Assembly (NCBI GenBank): GCA_004794785.1
Contig: SJOL01009857.1
Coordinates: 126,035 to 190,034 of the forward strand
Length of the DNA: 64,000 nt
Reading direction: 5' to 3'
From: Opisthorchis felineus
Taxonomy: Eukaryota > Platyhelminthes > Trematoda > Opisthorchiida > Opisthorchiidae
Shown here in pieces: positions 46,140 through 57,079 of the stretch (position 1 is its first letter; every line of letters starts with the position of its first letter). The position numbers and the translations under genes are program-made. The notes below the pieces were generated by a model, which had not been told where the DNA came from, ran no database searches, and was given only the letters and a program-made list of their open reading frames with translations.

Positions 46140-47028
46140 TGACTGGATACACTGGTAATCTCAATTTCGATTCCGGCTTCTTGTGCTGTGGTTGACTGTA
46201 ACCAAAAGCATTTCAGTTCCAACTGTCAAATAGGTTTTCCATATCACGTTGAAAAAACAGCGTAAAAGATTGACTGGGAATAGAACATTATGAAAGCAAA
46301 TGCACCATCTGGAATTTCCTGTACTCCACGAAGTGTGGGCTCGTTAACCTATGCTAGCTTCACCGTTTATTTTTTTCCGGATATTCCCAAGGTAAACTGA
46401 TGTGGGCGATGACAACTTGCTTCATAGTAAAAGTACAGATCATTACGATAAGCACCAATCAGCCAGTCTTATCTGCCCACCAGCCGAGCCAAGTTTTTTA
46501 TGCACACGATGTTCATCCCCAGGATTAGCAAGTTTGTTCGATGACCAACTAGCTACTTGCGTGACTGCTGTTGCATAGCGTTTCGGTTGTGCTGAACCAG
46601 TTTCGGGACATTCACAAGAGAGCTAAGCTCCTCGCTCACACCACATTGTGGTGGTTCATTGCTAGACCAAGCTAGGGGAAGCTAAACAGGGTATGGTCCA
46701 CCACCGCTTTGTCACAAACCAAAGAATTTTCTGCTGCAACGTGAGAATGATACGATGCTTACTTTGCTCCTGCCGTGGGACACAGAAACAAGGCGAAGAA
46801 TCTGTGCAGAAAATAATACCCAATCAGATCCCCTGCCTGAAGTAACAATAACCTAGTGCATCTGCCTCTCAGGTCTCTCTCTTCAAATTTGACTTCCTGT
46901 TTGTTGTCTCTGACGTCTGCTTCTGTTTTTATCCGCTTAAATAGTCACACCTCTCATAGCGCCTCCAGTGAGCGTTATTTTCTGTTTGTTTACACCTGGC
47001 AAATACTCGAAGCTTGCTGCCACCTACT
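46140..47028. other. No gene recognised
   Basis: Possibly intron between the minus-strand exons at 45.8-46.0 and 47.0-47.2 kb. The plus-strand frame at 46856-47122 is the shadow of the latter. Confidence 0.3.
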
Positions 47029-47241
47029 CTACTCCGCCTTTCTGCCACCTAAGGCAGCCAAACAAAGAATGCCTCCAAGCATGCCCATTTCAGTAGTTCC
47101 CTTAAGGAATTCAATCTCCTGAGTGTCTTCCAGAATTTTCCGAAACGATGTTACACCATTCTTAACTCTCCACACTTCAGCTACTTGAGCAGCAATTTTC
47201 TGCTGCGTTTTGTACTCAATCTCAAGGCGTTTTGTCGTAAC
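47029..47241 (-). CDS. Probable coding exon without its own start codon
   Basis: Seventy codons and a TAG read from the acceptor-like ggaccatttag. Residues: VTTKRLEIEYKTQQKIAAQV, AEVWRVKNGVTSFRKILEDT, then EFLKGTTEMGMLGGILCLAA. A helical, charged N-terminal half leads to a short hydrophobic glycine-rich segment near the end, as in a small membrane-anchored protein. Directly upstream and in frame, ATGGCGGCC at 47268 leads through eight codons to TAG at 47244-47242; either this TAG is the 3' splice site or the copy is a pseudogene with a nonsense codon. The true end may be a splice near GCCTTAG|GTGGCA. Not recognised. Confidence 0.42.
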   Translation of the reverse strand, partial: VTTKRLEIEYKTQQKIAAQVAEVWRVKNGVTSFRKILEDTQEIEFLKGTTEMGMLGGILCLAALGGRKAE

Positions 47242-47268
47242 CTAAATGGTCCTGTCAACGGCCGCCAT

Positions 47269-48735
47269 TCATCTAAAGCGGATTTTTTTTCATACACAGT
47301 GAGCTTCTCGACGGGAATTCTTGTGCTACTTAATTTTTCCGGTTAAGCGTTCACGTCTCTGCAGTGCGACTCTACAGGCTGACTAAACCACACCCCTAGC
47401 CGACCTTGATATCAGCTGTTTAGCTGCGCACTCTGATTGGTGTGCTAAAATCACTCTTCGATCGATACGCCTGTTTGCTTGTGCACACGCCCAAACCGGC
47501 TTTAGGTCGCATGTGAACAGCTGCGAGAATTTGCATGCAGTCGTGATTTCTAACATCAAAGCACCTAAGACATGATGTCCGAATGAGTTTTTTAGGTCAT
47601 GCAACCGGGGGTTGGAGTGAGCGAACGACGTGGAGCAAACTGTCGACACTACACTTGTCTAGGACTGTATCGACTATCGGCCCATTGCTTTTATCGGTCC
47701 ACCGGTCTGAGTGTTTTCGCGCTCAACCGACGTAGGCAGCCTATCAGAATGACGGGTAAATTGTGCACACTAGTTTTTAACCTCACAAAAGACGGTTGAC
47801 AGTGATCAGAATCCGAAAAGGGAGTGAGTAGAGATTTGTGCACCTGTTACAACGCTAACCACAAACGAGTTGCTAATCGTCTTATTTTCACTACGGAGCA
47901 AAGCCTTTTTGGATTCACTTGCGTCATAACCGTCGCCAGGTTGGCTTCAAAAGTGAGAGTAAAAGCGCACCCGATTGTCTTGCATGGGGTGTTGAGAGCT
48001 AGTGAGGGAGCTGACGAATCACCTCAGTCCATAGGAGTTAGAACAACTGTGCATTTACTGCACCCTTCGCTTAAAACCTACCAGGATGGCCTTGCTGTCA
48101 TACAGTACAGTAAATAAAACGTACGTTGGAAGAGCTCAAGTAAACATGCTTGACGCTGGTCCGTATCTAACATCACATGGAAGTGAATCCAGCCAAAGGA
48201 CCCAAGGTGCTGTCATGCATAGAAGTATCAATGTTGATTATGCTGTGACAGCCAAGTGGATAACTGAAGAGATTGATCGAATATCTACTGTTTGGCTTTC
48301 CGAACCACCAAGCTCCGTCGGTCTTTATTAAAGAATAATATATTCGTAGTTATTACGCTTTACCAGGGCGATCGGACCACGGTGTTTTTGAAAGCGGCTC
48401 TCTTGGGGGAAATCTCATCTCCCAATTTGCATAAAATTTTTGGCCCGGGTCAATTAGCTCTTTTCAGGGGCAATCTCTTTGGGGCAAAAAGCGGTTCCTG
48501 GGGGAGTAGGCGTCGTGGACACTTTGTGAGTCATATTCGGCCAACGTCGTATCCCAGGCGCGGTTATTGATTTACTATCTTCACCAGCTTTCTTACGCAG
48601 GAAGTATGTTAAGCATACCGTACGACAGGTAATTGCAAGTGCATTCCAAGTCTGCCAATGATCCCGGAGTTCCCATCCGGGAGTACGGTAATTGCCAGGG
48701 CGACTGGAGTCGACCGGTAAAAGATTCCGTGCTCC
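47269..48735. other. No gene recognised
   Basis: No supported feature, although 48400-48740 looks like a diverged insert at the 3' edge of the LINE that follows. Confidence 0.3.
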
Positions 48736-48739
48736 CTGG

Positions 48740-50930
48740 CCAAGTGATTGGCTAACCAGATCCCGATAGTCTATAGCCGACATATGACTGGGCGAAGAGA
48801 GCTCTGCGTGGAAAACGCCCCTCTGGCATAACTACATGACCTAACCAGCGCAACCTATGGAGCGTAACCAGTTGATCTATTGAGGGGTAATTGCTTTTCC
48901 TGAAAGCCATCCGGCATACTTCAGCATTATTTATTCGAAGTTCCGATTGGACCCGTGCGGTGCTTTGGTGACACTGATAGTCCAGCACAGAATCTTCGAA
49001 GCTCTGGCCATGGCCTTCCCGATTTGGTAGGCGATTTCACCATTCACCAGCCCATCGCGACTCATGCAGTGTCCAAATGGATGGACCACAGAAATTCGTT
49101 CATATGCAACTAAGAGGTATAGCTTTGACGCTACCTAGTCTTTTAGTGGCACTTTACACTGTCCAGGTATAGAGTACATATCTAGCCATAAAGAAGAATT
49201 ATCTAGGTTGGTCAAACCATTTGGAATTTTTTGAACGTCTACTCCAACAACGGTGGTGTAGTCAGCGTACTCAACGTTTTTGAGCAGACGTCCCATGAGC
49301 ACTTCTAGCCTCGAGGTTATAGGTACTGGTAAAGAAGATCCAAGCAGCATAGCGACTACGAAGTTGAAGAGGAAGGGTGACAGACAGTATGCTCCCTGAG
49401 ACCACTGAATTTGGATGAAATTGGACATGTGGACATGTACGTGTCTACAGAAGGAAGCCAATAGAGTCTTTGTAAGGAATAAGAATTAGGAGGGACACCC
49501 TTCATTGACATACGAAAAAAGAGGCCTTCTAATCAAGAAATACATCTGAAGTGATGGTATAAAGTAGGGATACGGTCGGTGAAGGCTTGGCCATGACAAA
49601 ACGCAACTTGTTTCTCATGAAGTGATCAATCTGCGTAGGATGACACTAGAGAGCAACCGGGAAGCTGATACCTTGGGGGTACCCGCAAGATGACCTTGCA
49701 CCCTTTTAGACTGAAGAAATCACCATCGAAGCGGTCCGTTCTGTCGTTTTTATCTTCATTCCAGATATTTTGGAGTAAGGCAGTACGGCTAGCTGCATGG
49801 ACAGTGCAGGATGAAAACCCTCTGGACTGGGTGCTTTGCTGCGTTGAGGTAATACTTTATCAATGAGGAACTAAAACTTGTGTACTTCTAGAGGTTAATT
49901 TGATACGGACCAGATGAACTGTTTTTTTTCGGTGTTCAGTACACCTTTCAAAACGATGTTTCTGTAAATCAAATGAGATTCAGTTCTTTTGGTAGATCGT
50001 TTCGCTAACATCATCCGTCTTCGGACCTGCTGGAATAGTTGGAATAGCGCGAGATGATTTCCCGCCGCGAAGGTTTTCCGGCTGGGTTTCCGTTATCCAC
50101 CAATGTTCTCTGTAAATCCTCAGGTTCCTCAGTGGATGTGCTTGGTTATCATAACTGCTGCTTACTGTTGCGGTTGTCCTGGAATCAATGACAGCTGCCG
50201 ATCGTGAGGACATCCAGCGTTCACTGAGGTATGGAGGAAGAAGGCTTCAAAAATTGTGAGCACAGCTTCGTTCACATTTTTGCACTTGCCGCTTAGTCCT
50301 CATTATTATTACCGGCTTATTTCCGAAATCCTTCTAGCCGTCTCAAGCTTATGTTGTTGGGATACAGAAACCCTTCGGAAGTGATGAGATGAGTAGCTTT
50401 GCATCACCTGACATACTCGCGATGCAAAGTGTACCCGAACAATCTCAGTCTCTAGGAGGAGTGGTAGTGCTGAACTGAAACCCTCCACCAGTGGCCGATC
50501 ACCACACGATCCTAGTCCACAGCTGGTTGGTTACTGATCGCCTCCAGGTAACACATTGCGAGCGCTTGTGCTGAAAGTTTGTATTGGCTACAGACAAATT
50601 ATTTTCAGCACGCCATTAGAGAAGTCACTCTGCATTCTATATAGAACATCTAGTCGGATGGCAATATAGGTGTCATTCGAAAATAGTCATATCACCCGAC
50701 AGAACCACAAGGTGCTTCTTACTGACCGAGGTAGAATTGGCCGATCTTGGCATAAACCAAATGTTTTCAGCTTCAGAGCTGTCGTCTGTAGCAACGCATG
50801 TTGATACAACAGCGAAACATCGTTTACGGCATGGAGATGTACTTGATTTAATGAAGCAGACCACCCAGCCAGCTACTGAAAACATCTGAACAATGTTCAT
50901 TTGTGATTTGATTACATCGATACAGCACCA
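48740..50930 (-). mobile_element. Decayed RTE-like LINE
   Basis: Minus direction: endonuclease pieces near 50880-50680 (KRCFAVVSTCVATDDSSEAE, VVLSGDM), the linker near 50210-49980, the reverse transcriptase palm near 49460-49150 (LSPFLFNFVVAM, VEYADYTTVV: the YADD motif is changed to YADY), and the C-terminal part near 48990-48800 (INNAEVCRMAFRKSNYPSID, LHRLRWLGHVVM). Confidence 0.7.
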
Positions 50931-51008
50931 CCAGCATCACCATTTTGATCCCACTGAGAAACACTTGATTTATTGACTCACGTGACAGGCCACAACTGAT
51001 ACTGCGCT

Positions 51009-51238
51009 ATGCATAATTCCTGCTCTGGCATGCTGCCCTACTTGATCACAATTGCCGTATTGGGATCGGTTTATTTATGTTTGGTCTATAGCGTTAACGG
51101 AACCGTGTCAGCTACTTCGTGTTGGTGGATCGATATAACAGAACTCGGTTATTTTTTGAATGTGTTTTTATCTACCGTGTCCCCTCTAGACGTAAATCCA
51201 AACCAAACACATTGGTTATTGGATTGTGACATGGAAAG
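51009..51238 (+). CDS. Small membrane protein gene, exon 1
   Basis: The ATG at 51009 opens 76 codons and two bases up to a GTAGGA donor. Residues 8-33 are hydrophobic (GMLPYLITIAVLGSVYLCLV), a signal anchor or signal peptide, followed by NGTVS (glycosylation type), a tryptophan pair (CWWIDITELGYFLNVFL) and NPNQTHWLLDCDMER. With exon 2 the product is 100 residues. A second hydrophobic stretch at residues 46-56 may make it a two-pass protein. No family is recognised. The gene is compact, with a 50-base intron and its own polyadenylation signal. An alternative start is Met-9 in GMLPY. Confidence 0.6.
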
Positions 51239-51288
51239 GTAGGAGAATCCAGATTTCGTAAATATTTCTTATTTATATAGTATTGTAG

Positions 51289-51361
51289 ACAAATGCGTCC
51301 AGTTATTCCTCCGCCATGTGGAGGTGTTCAAGGGAAATATTATCAGAAAACGTACGGTTAA
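51289..51361 (+). CDS. Small membrane protein gene, exon 2
   Basis: After acceptor tagtattgtag the split codon gives arginine and the frame reads QMRPVIPPPCGGVQGKYYQK to TAA at 51359-51361. The intron (51239-51288) is AT-rich and 50 bases long. The proline- and tyrosine-rich end is probably on the side of the membrane opposite to the anchor's start. Confidence 0.6.
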
Positions 51362-51434
51362 GGACGAATGAGTCGGTACCATTGGTTGAACAGGCAATCT
51401 ATTCACACTATCTATTCATACTCCATGGATGAAA

Positions 51435-51440
51435 AATAAA
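51435..51440 (+). terminator. Polyadenylation signal AATAAA
   Basis: Stands 74 bases after the stop of the small membrane protein gene and is followed by T-rich sequence, as expected of a 3' end. Confidence 0.6.
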
Positions 51441-52169
51441 CTTTATTCAATCCTCAACTTGTACATAGTTCCTCGTATCTTTTACCACACATCAAGATAT
51501 CGATGGTCTCAGTTTTTTCTGAATCATAGCCACCGCTGATTTCGCTAACACTGGGGATTTCATTATCACGAGATGAAACCGATCCAGGTGATTGCCCAAA
51601 ACAGTTACGCCATGGTTACACCTGAGCATTTAATTCAAATTAATTTTGATGTCAGCTACATCATACCCAGACATGGCCAGTTCACACTATCTGATAGAAT
51701 TCCTGGACGTTGAAGAAGCGGTTTGCCAAGACTGAGGGAGGGACATGCAAACTGTCAGGAAACGGATCAAAGGAAGGGAGGATTGCTGAAACAGCAGATT
51801 AACAAAGGACTAGTCTACCAACTCCAGAACAGCTATTTTCACGCAGATATGCACCGGAAATCAACTAATCTTTTTCGTTACGATTATCCTTCCCAAATTC
51901 GTTGACTTACTACTTTGATGTAATTGCATTCATTCTGAGGGATTCAGGATCAAAGTTTGCAATAGATCGGCGGTCTAGTTATCAACATACCGAAAAATAT
52001 CAACAAATTTCTAGTCACCCAAGAGTAGTAAAGACAGTCACGTAATCTGTGTGTGACCACCGAGCGAATTAAGTCGCGATTCAATTGAGTCATTGATGTT
52101 GCCCTGATTTTTTCGCGTCAACTACCGAGTTGCATGCAAAAGATTCAGAGATTTGGACAAATAGTTGCA
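51441..52169. other. No gene recognised
   Basis: No supported feature. Confidence 0.3.
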
Positions 52170-52520
52170 TTTGCATATCAATTTGGTTTTCACGGGAGAG
52201 TCAGCTGAATCTTTCGATTATGCTATTCCTCCACTGAACATACTGCACAAAGGCCGCCTCATATTACATTTGGAACGATATTTGAGATATCGCAGTATAT
52301 TTTCATAAAGGAAACTACTCACGAGGTTGCTGAAACTTTTTGACAACCCACGACCGGTTTCGCCCTTCCTGGGGCTCATCAGGTAGGCACAGTCCTTGAG
52401 TTTCCATCAACCTTATGCTCTACCTGAGCCCAAATTGGACTGATTTCCCCAAATACTCTCATTCGCATATGAATTTGATTTTCACAGGAGACCCAGCTGA
52501 ATCTCTCGTTTATGATATTC
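52170..52520 (-). repeat. Hammerhead-bearing tandem repeat, about 292-base unit
   Basis: In the minus direction a unit start (catgaaacgag-like: 'ataaacgagagattcagctg', near 52510-52495) is followed by the region before the ribozyme, the ribozyme (52394-52342), an AT-rich part, and then the unit start again (ataatcgaaagattcagctga, near 52220-52202). The word cagctga recurs 292 bases apart. This tandem form is what is known for retrozymes and for terminal repeats of some Penelope-like elements. Confidence 0.7.
52342..52394 (-). ncRNA. Hammerhead ribozyme (type I-like), all core bases present
   Basis: Core CUGAUGA at 52382-52376; helix II GCCC/GGGC (52375-52372 with 52365-52362) closed by loop CAGGAA; GAAA at 52361-52358. 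Helix III is minimal (ACC with GGU, no loop), so a dimer formed by tandem units is more likely to be active. Cleavage is predicted after C at 52352. Helix I pairs GCCUAC (52388-52383) with GUGGGU (52351-52346), with a possible outer GAC/GUC after an internal loop. The invariant core bases are all in place. Confidence 0.75.
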
Positions 52521-52594
52521 AGAAGTTCTTCATTTTTTCACGAAGAACTTAAGCGCAGTAACGTAGTTCAAACGGGGTGAAAACATATTCGCTT

Positions 52595-52767
52595 TCATCA
52601 TCATCATCATCATCATCATCGACAGCATGACATCAGTGTTCAACACCAATGCTTCGCTACCGTGCGTATTCGCTTTAGTCGCGCAGACAGTAACCCTCTC
52701 TGGTATGGCTGCGTTGCGTGTTTGCAGACCTCGAAAGTCGGGCTTTGTGCATCTCCACAAAATTCGA
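52595..52767 (-). repeat. LINE 3' tail with (GAT)n
   Basis: Minus strand: gttgaacactgatgtcatgc, then tgtcgatgatgat with the repeat at 52620-52595. The same words end the plus-strand LINE at 13.73-13.77 kb, so this is the 3' end of a 5'-truncated LINE or of a short element that shares its tail. The eight methionines coded by the repeat are not a real protein. Confidence 0.65.
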
Positions 52768-53209
52768 GCCGTTAGCACAGCCTTCCGTTCATCCAGTCCG
52801 CACACTGCGTGTCCTCACCGCAGTGCTCACGTACGCACCCGTGTGTGGCGCACAAACCACTGAGTGGGGAACGATCGATGTTGCTCCACCCATGGGAATA
52901 TGGGTGTGCGAAATGCAGGAATTCGATTTTCCTGTCACTCGGTCACCACGGTGTACCAATACAGCTGAGTCAAGCAATCCAAAATGCACCACATTTTGGC
53001 TCTTTGTGGGAATGCAAAACAAACAGACCACCTGAACTGGATCGAACGACATGCTGGCTTAGCAGCGGATGCGGACAGATAGCAACACTTGACGAAATCA
53101 GGCTCACCAAACGGACGATCGATAGTTTTGGTTGGGTTGCGCTCTTATCCAAGACCCAACGGCCGACAGCCAACCACCACCCTGGCACTGGAAGAGAAGA
53201 AAATTTGCG
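52768..53209 (+). repeat. Left arm of a 442-base inverted repeat
   Basis: The reverse complement of 53819-54260 matches these bases end to end without gaps; I count about five differences. Open frames run through the arm on both strands but differ in downstream continuation, and none is a known protein. The arm begins 107 bases beyond the LINE tail words. Confidence 0.92.
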
Positions 53210-53818
53210 CTCGAACTGCAAGCGTTCCCGACAACATGACTCAACTAATCTTATCGATTGCAGTTTCAAGTTTGACCGTTAGTTGGACCGCAGCGTATTT
53301 TAACAACAAAGTGAGACGTTCCATAGAAAACTGGGAAATATTATGTAGTTTCGACAGAAAATTTTAGGCTGTTTCGGAACACCTCGATCGTGGTCTGCCA
53401 GCTTCGAACAATAATTGGCAATCATCGTTCAGCATAGTCGAGACGCAAATTTTCATATTGAGATTCGATAAATTGTGTTCCTTTCACTGAGTAATCAAGA
53501 GGATCTACATAATGTAGTTTTTCAGATGACGGGAAATTGTGAGGAATCCAGCGGTAGTAATGTTTTCATCATATATCACTCTGTTTTCAGCCTATGTGTA
53601 GGGTTTTGTGGCAAAATCTGGCCCAGAACACGAACATTTACTGGACACGGGATAACACTAGACAACAATACAGTGACTACTTTTACACCTATCTACGAAG
53701 TAACTGGACAGCTTGTTGATGTTTATCAGAACGAAGATCATCCTTGCCACTGCAGAAGTCATCGGCATAAAGATCGACCAGTCTGAACTTTGTATTCAAA
53801 TGCGATCCGTACAGGCCA
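53210..53818. other. Spacer of the inverted repeat
   Basis: 609 bases with no recognised gene, tRNA or repeat. A transcript through the whole structure would have this as its loop. Confidence 0.6.
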
Positions 53819-54260
53819 CGCAAATTTTCTTCTCTTCCAGTGCCAGGGTGGTGGTTGGCTGTCGGCCTTTGGGTCTTGGATAAGAGCGCAACCCAACCAA
53901 AACTATCGATCGTCCATTTGGTGAGCCTGATTTCGTCAAGTGTTGCTATCTGTCCGCATCCGCTGCTAAGCCAGCATGTCGTTCGATCCAGTTCAGGTGG
54001 TCTGTTTGTTTTGCATTCCCACAAAGAGCCAAAATGTGGTGCATTTTGGATTGCTTGACTCAGCTGCATTGGTATACCGTGGTGACCGAGTGACAGGAAA
54101 ATCGAATTCCTGCATTTCGCACACCCATATTCCCATGGGTGGAGCAACATCGATCGTTCCCCACTCAGTGGTGTGTGCGCCACACACGGGTGCGTACGTG
54201 AGCACTGCGGTGAGGACACGCAGTGTGCGGACTGGATGAACGGAAGGCTGTGCTAACGGC
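53819..54260 (-). repeat. Right arm of a 442-base inverted repeat
   Basis: Inverted partner of 52768-53209, of equal length and close to 99 per cent identity by eye. Differences are single-base changes (for example at the words acaaacc/acacacc and ccaacgg/ccaaagg). Confidence 0.92.
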
Positions 54261-54699
54261 GCAAAGTTCGACGTTCGAGGTACGATTTTTTGCCGGTATG
54301 TGGGCGATCATGTGAGGTACACCGAGTCTTCCCATAAATGACCTAGGTCACTCCTTTTATGACTACGGAGGGAGAACCGGGCAAATTTGATTGAGTTGCG
54401 TATCTGGGTTCCTCGCTTGAACAATAAAGTACTGTCTGTGCAGTTTGCCCTGTGGGTCTATTCCATATCAAAGAGGATAGCAGTGAACTCGAGTTCTGCT
54501 CACACTGGAGCATTGCATGTCCTGCGGTTCCTGAATTTCAACTGCTAACATTTAACATGCGAGGAGAGAATTTCACGTCTACTCCACCCTCACACACTAG
54601 ATGCAAATGATTTATCACGAACGTATTAACACTCGAGTGCTATTGTTGGTTTGCCAAACTGATAAAGAATTGTCCCGTCTGTTTCAAGCAGCAGTGGGA
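54261..54699. other. No gene recognised
   Basis: No supported feature. Confidence 0.3.
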
Positions 54700-54935
54700 C
54701 TGCCTGAATGGGAAGTCCTGAGAGGCGTGTCAATCGATCCAGATAACCGGGACAGTTAGTGGGTCGCCGTTGTGCAAACTGATAAAATCACTCAATTGTG
54801 AACGCATTCGCCTTTCAGACAGAACGAATCAGGTGCGTCCAGTGTGCGCTAGTTGAATAGTGGTAGCACACTCGCTTCATGTACTAGATGTGTGCCCTGA
54901 ACTGGCAAGAGTGAGCACTGTTGATGAGCTATAAT
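54700..54935 (+). repeat. SINE-like repeat family C, copy 3
   Basis: Reads in order with copies 1 and 2: gtcaatcgatc, gtgggtcgccg, caggtgcgtccagtgtgcg, tagtggtagcacactcgc (A-box-like). The B-box region is decayed (tgtgccctgaactgg). Confidence 0.55.
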
Positions 54936-55457
54936 ACGGACGAAATAGGAGTCCATTTCTTCTCCTCTTTAAAATGGACTCATGAGAATAACTGCGCCGG
55001 GACACGAGGACTGTTCAAGCGATTTTCATATGATTGTAAGTGTTGCCAATCCGACTACTACGCACAGTTAAACTGTATGTTGACCTGCGAACTTGGATGA
55101 TCTTGGGAATTCCAACTTCCAAAGGCTCGGTGTGATGTGATGGAGTTAACAGATTTGAAAGTAAACATATTCTACCAATTAGCTACAGCTATACTGAAGC
55201 GGCTAAATCGACTTTATTCAGCCCTTCAGATCAACTGTAGACAAAATTTGGTCTTAGGATTGTGTGAACGACTGCAAATTAACCGAAAAATCACTAAAGA
55301 TCTAGTTCTCTGACGGTAACAACTGATGAAATTTCCCTTATACATTGTTTTATCCCATAGTTTCCAGGATGTCTTCATTTATTTTAAGGACGTTGATTGT
55401 CTGATAGAATGAGTCTTCGGAAGACCGTTCTTTGATTCTTTTCAATTCAATCAATTT
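54936..55457. other. No gene recognised
   Basis: No supported feature. Confidence 0.3.
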
Positions 55458-55998
55458 ATCAGCTATAAACCGTGTATCATAGGCACATTGGTTCCAGCTG
55501 CTACAGTTTCGATCACCGGAAAAGGGGAGAGTGCGGGACATGCAGCCAAGCCTTGGTCAGTTCGGGAACTGCGTAGCTACGTATTGAAGGCGATAGCTTT
55601 GATGCACGAGCGCCATTGACTGCGCGATTGCTCAATTTCTGCCAATGTCATTAACCATTGGTGAGTTGAGTCCCGGGCCCCCAACCAGGGAGGCGGAAGT
55701 TGCCGACCCGACTAAGTTTACTGTTTAGTGTTTTCGTACTTCGTTTCCAGGTTATACACTGTCCACCTCTCGGTCGCTTCCAGTCAGCACAGGGTTGGGC
55801 AAAAAGAGCTCTGTGAGGCAGACGGTCTTCAGGCATGCGGAGTACATGTCCTAACCAGCGTAACCTATGAAGCGTGAGTAGTTCATCTATCGCGTGCGAG
55901 TTCCTTTTTCCCAAGACGATCTGGCGTACCTCGGCATTACTAATCCGATGTCCCCACCAGACCTGGCCAATGCTTCCGAGACACCGATGGTCAAACAC
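55458..55998 (-). mobile_element. 5'-truncated RTE-like LINE
   Basis: The minus strand reads the C-terminal LINE region in one open frame of 115 codons: VWWGHRISNAEVRQIVLGKR, LLTLHRLRWLGHVLRMPEDR, GGQCITWKRSTKTLNSKLSR. The 3' part (about 55460-55510) matches the 3' end of the LINE at 7.6 kb (tagctgccacagtttcg-like words). It is less decayed than most copies here. Confidence 0.75.
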
Positions 55999-56931
55999 TG
56001 AAGGTTTTATGGTTATCGGTAATAAATGCTCATGGATTGGTCACTGTTGCAGTTTGTTGTTATGTCCACGTATCAAACAGGCGACTTTCCCTTCTCATCT
56101 CCTCTTAATTTTATATGAGCCTTCTATTCGCATAACACAGAGATGGGATCCATTCTAGCAGTGAAGCTTTGACCCTATGCTTGAGAGCCATGTTGGCTTC
56201 GAGTCCTAGTGCCGGTGCTTCGGAATTTCTCGACGTGCACATGTGTTCTGTTCAGATCCGACAGTGTTTGGTGTAATACGATCCGACTAGTCTTGGATTC
56301 GGACCATCTAAAGGCCCTATGTAGCTCCCATGACGATTTTAAACCTAGGTCCTATACCCATCAAGTTACTTATATTAAATGTTGCCAGTTTGAAGGGATG
56401 GGATGGGGTGGGGTCACGAATAGTTTAGTTCCTATCCTGAGTCAGACTCCAAACAGGTGGTAGCACATGTAAAATGAACCGACTGACCAATGTAGGTCGA
56501 GCGAGGGCAGCAATGTCTGGGTGTGCAGTGTAGTGGAATCTGATTTTGGTATGCCAGTGAAATAAGAATAACCGACTATTTTGCATGGCTCCCTGGTTTT
56601 TGTCGGACGTATACCAACCCAACCACCCCCAAGCTCTTGATGGAAGAACTTGGCCCCAAAAGACGCTGGTGCAGATTGCGTGCTACGCGGTACGGTGAGG
56701 GCCGGTGGGTACATGTGCAGTTCTTATGAGCTACATAATGACACTTGGGATGCCCACTCAACCTGAAGGCTACATCTTCCAAAGGTATCTGATCGAAATT
56801 CTTTCCTGGCCGAAAGCCCAGAACGGTTAGATTTACAGATGTATCCAGTCACAATGCCTTATACGTAATTCGTGCCACCCTTCGGGAAGAGGCTAGTGAC
56901 AGCCAACCAAAACGTCTTACTTCTGGAAGTG
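55999..56931. other. No gene recognised
   Basis: Possible upstream region of the gene at 56.93 kb. Confidence 0.3.
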
Positions 56932-57036
56932 ATGGAAGCCTATTTGTGTGATGATCCAAACCCGGCTCCTCTGGACTTAACTTCCTCGGTCACAACTACT
57001 CACAATGAAATTGACCATTCGCTTGAGCACGCCTCG
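56932..57036 (+). CDS. Unrecognised two-exon gene, exon 1
   Basis: From ATG at 56932 the frame reads 35 codons (MEAYLCDDPNPAPLDLTSSV, ending SLEHAS) to a GTGAGA donor. The frame stays open for some codons upstream (NQNVLLLEV), so the exon may start earlier by splicing. Acidic and serine/threonine-rich; no domain is recognised. Confidence 0.42.
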
Positions 57037-57079
57037 GTGAGACCGCCGCTTTCTTGTTACGATTGCCAATTCTACTTAG

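Noticed and set aside
52530..52805. Open frame with eight methionines in a row
   Set aside because: It is the GAT simple repeat of a LINE 3' tail; the same words end the LINE at 13.77 kb.
52789..53282. Protein-coding gene in the inverted-repeat arm
   Set aside because: Several frames on both strands are open over the same bases and none resembles a known protein; the openness is a property of composition.
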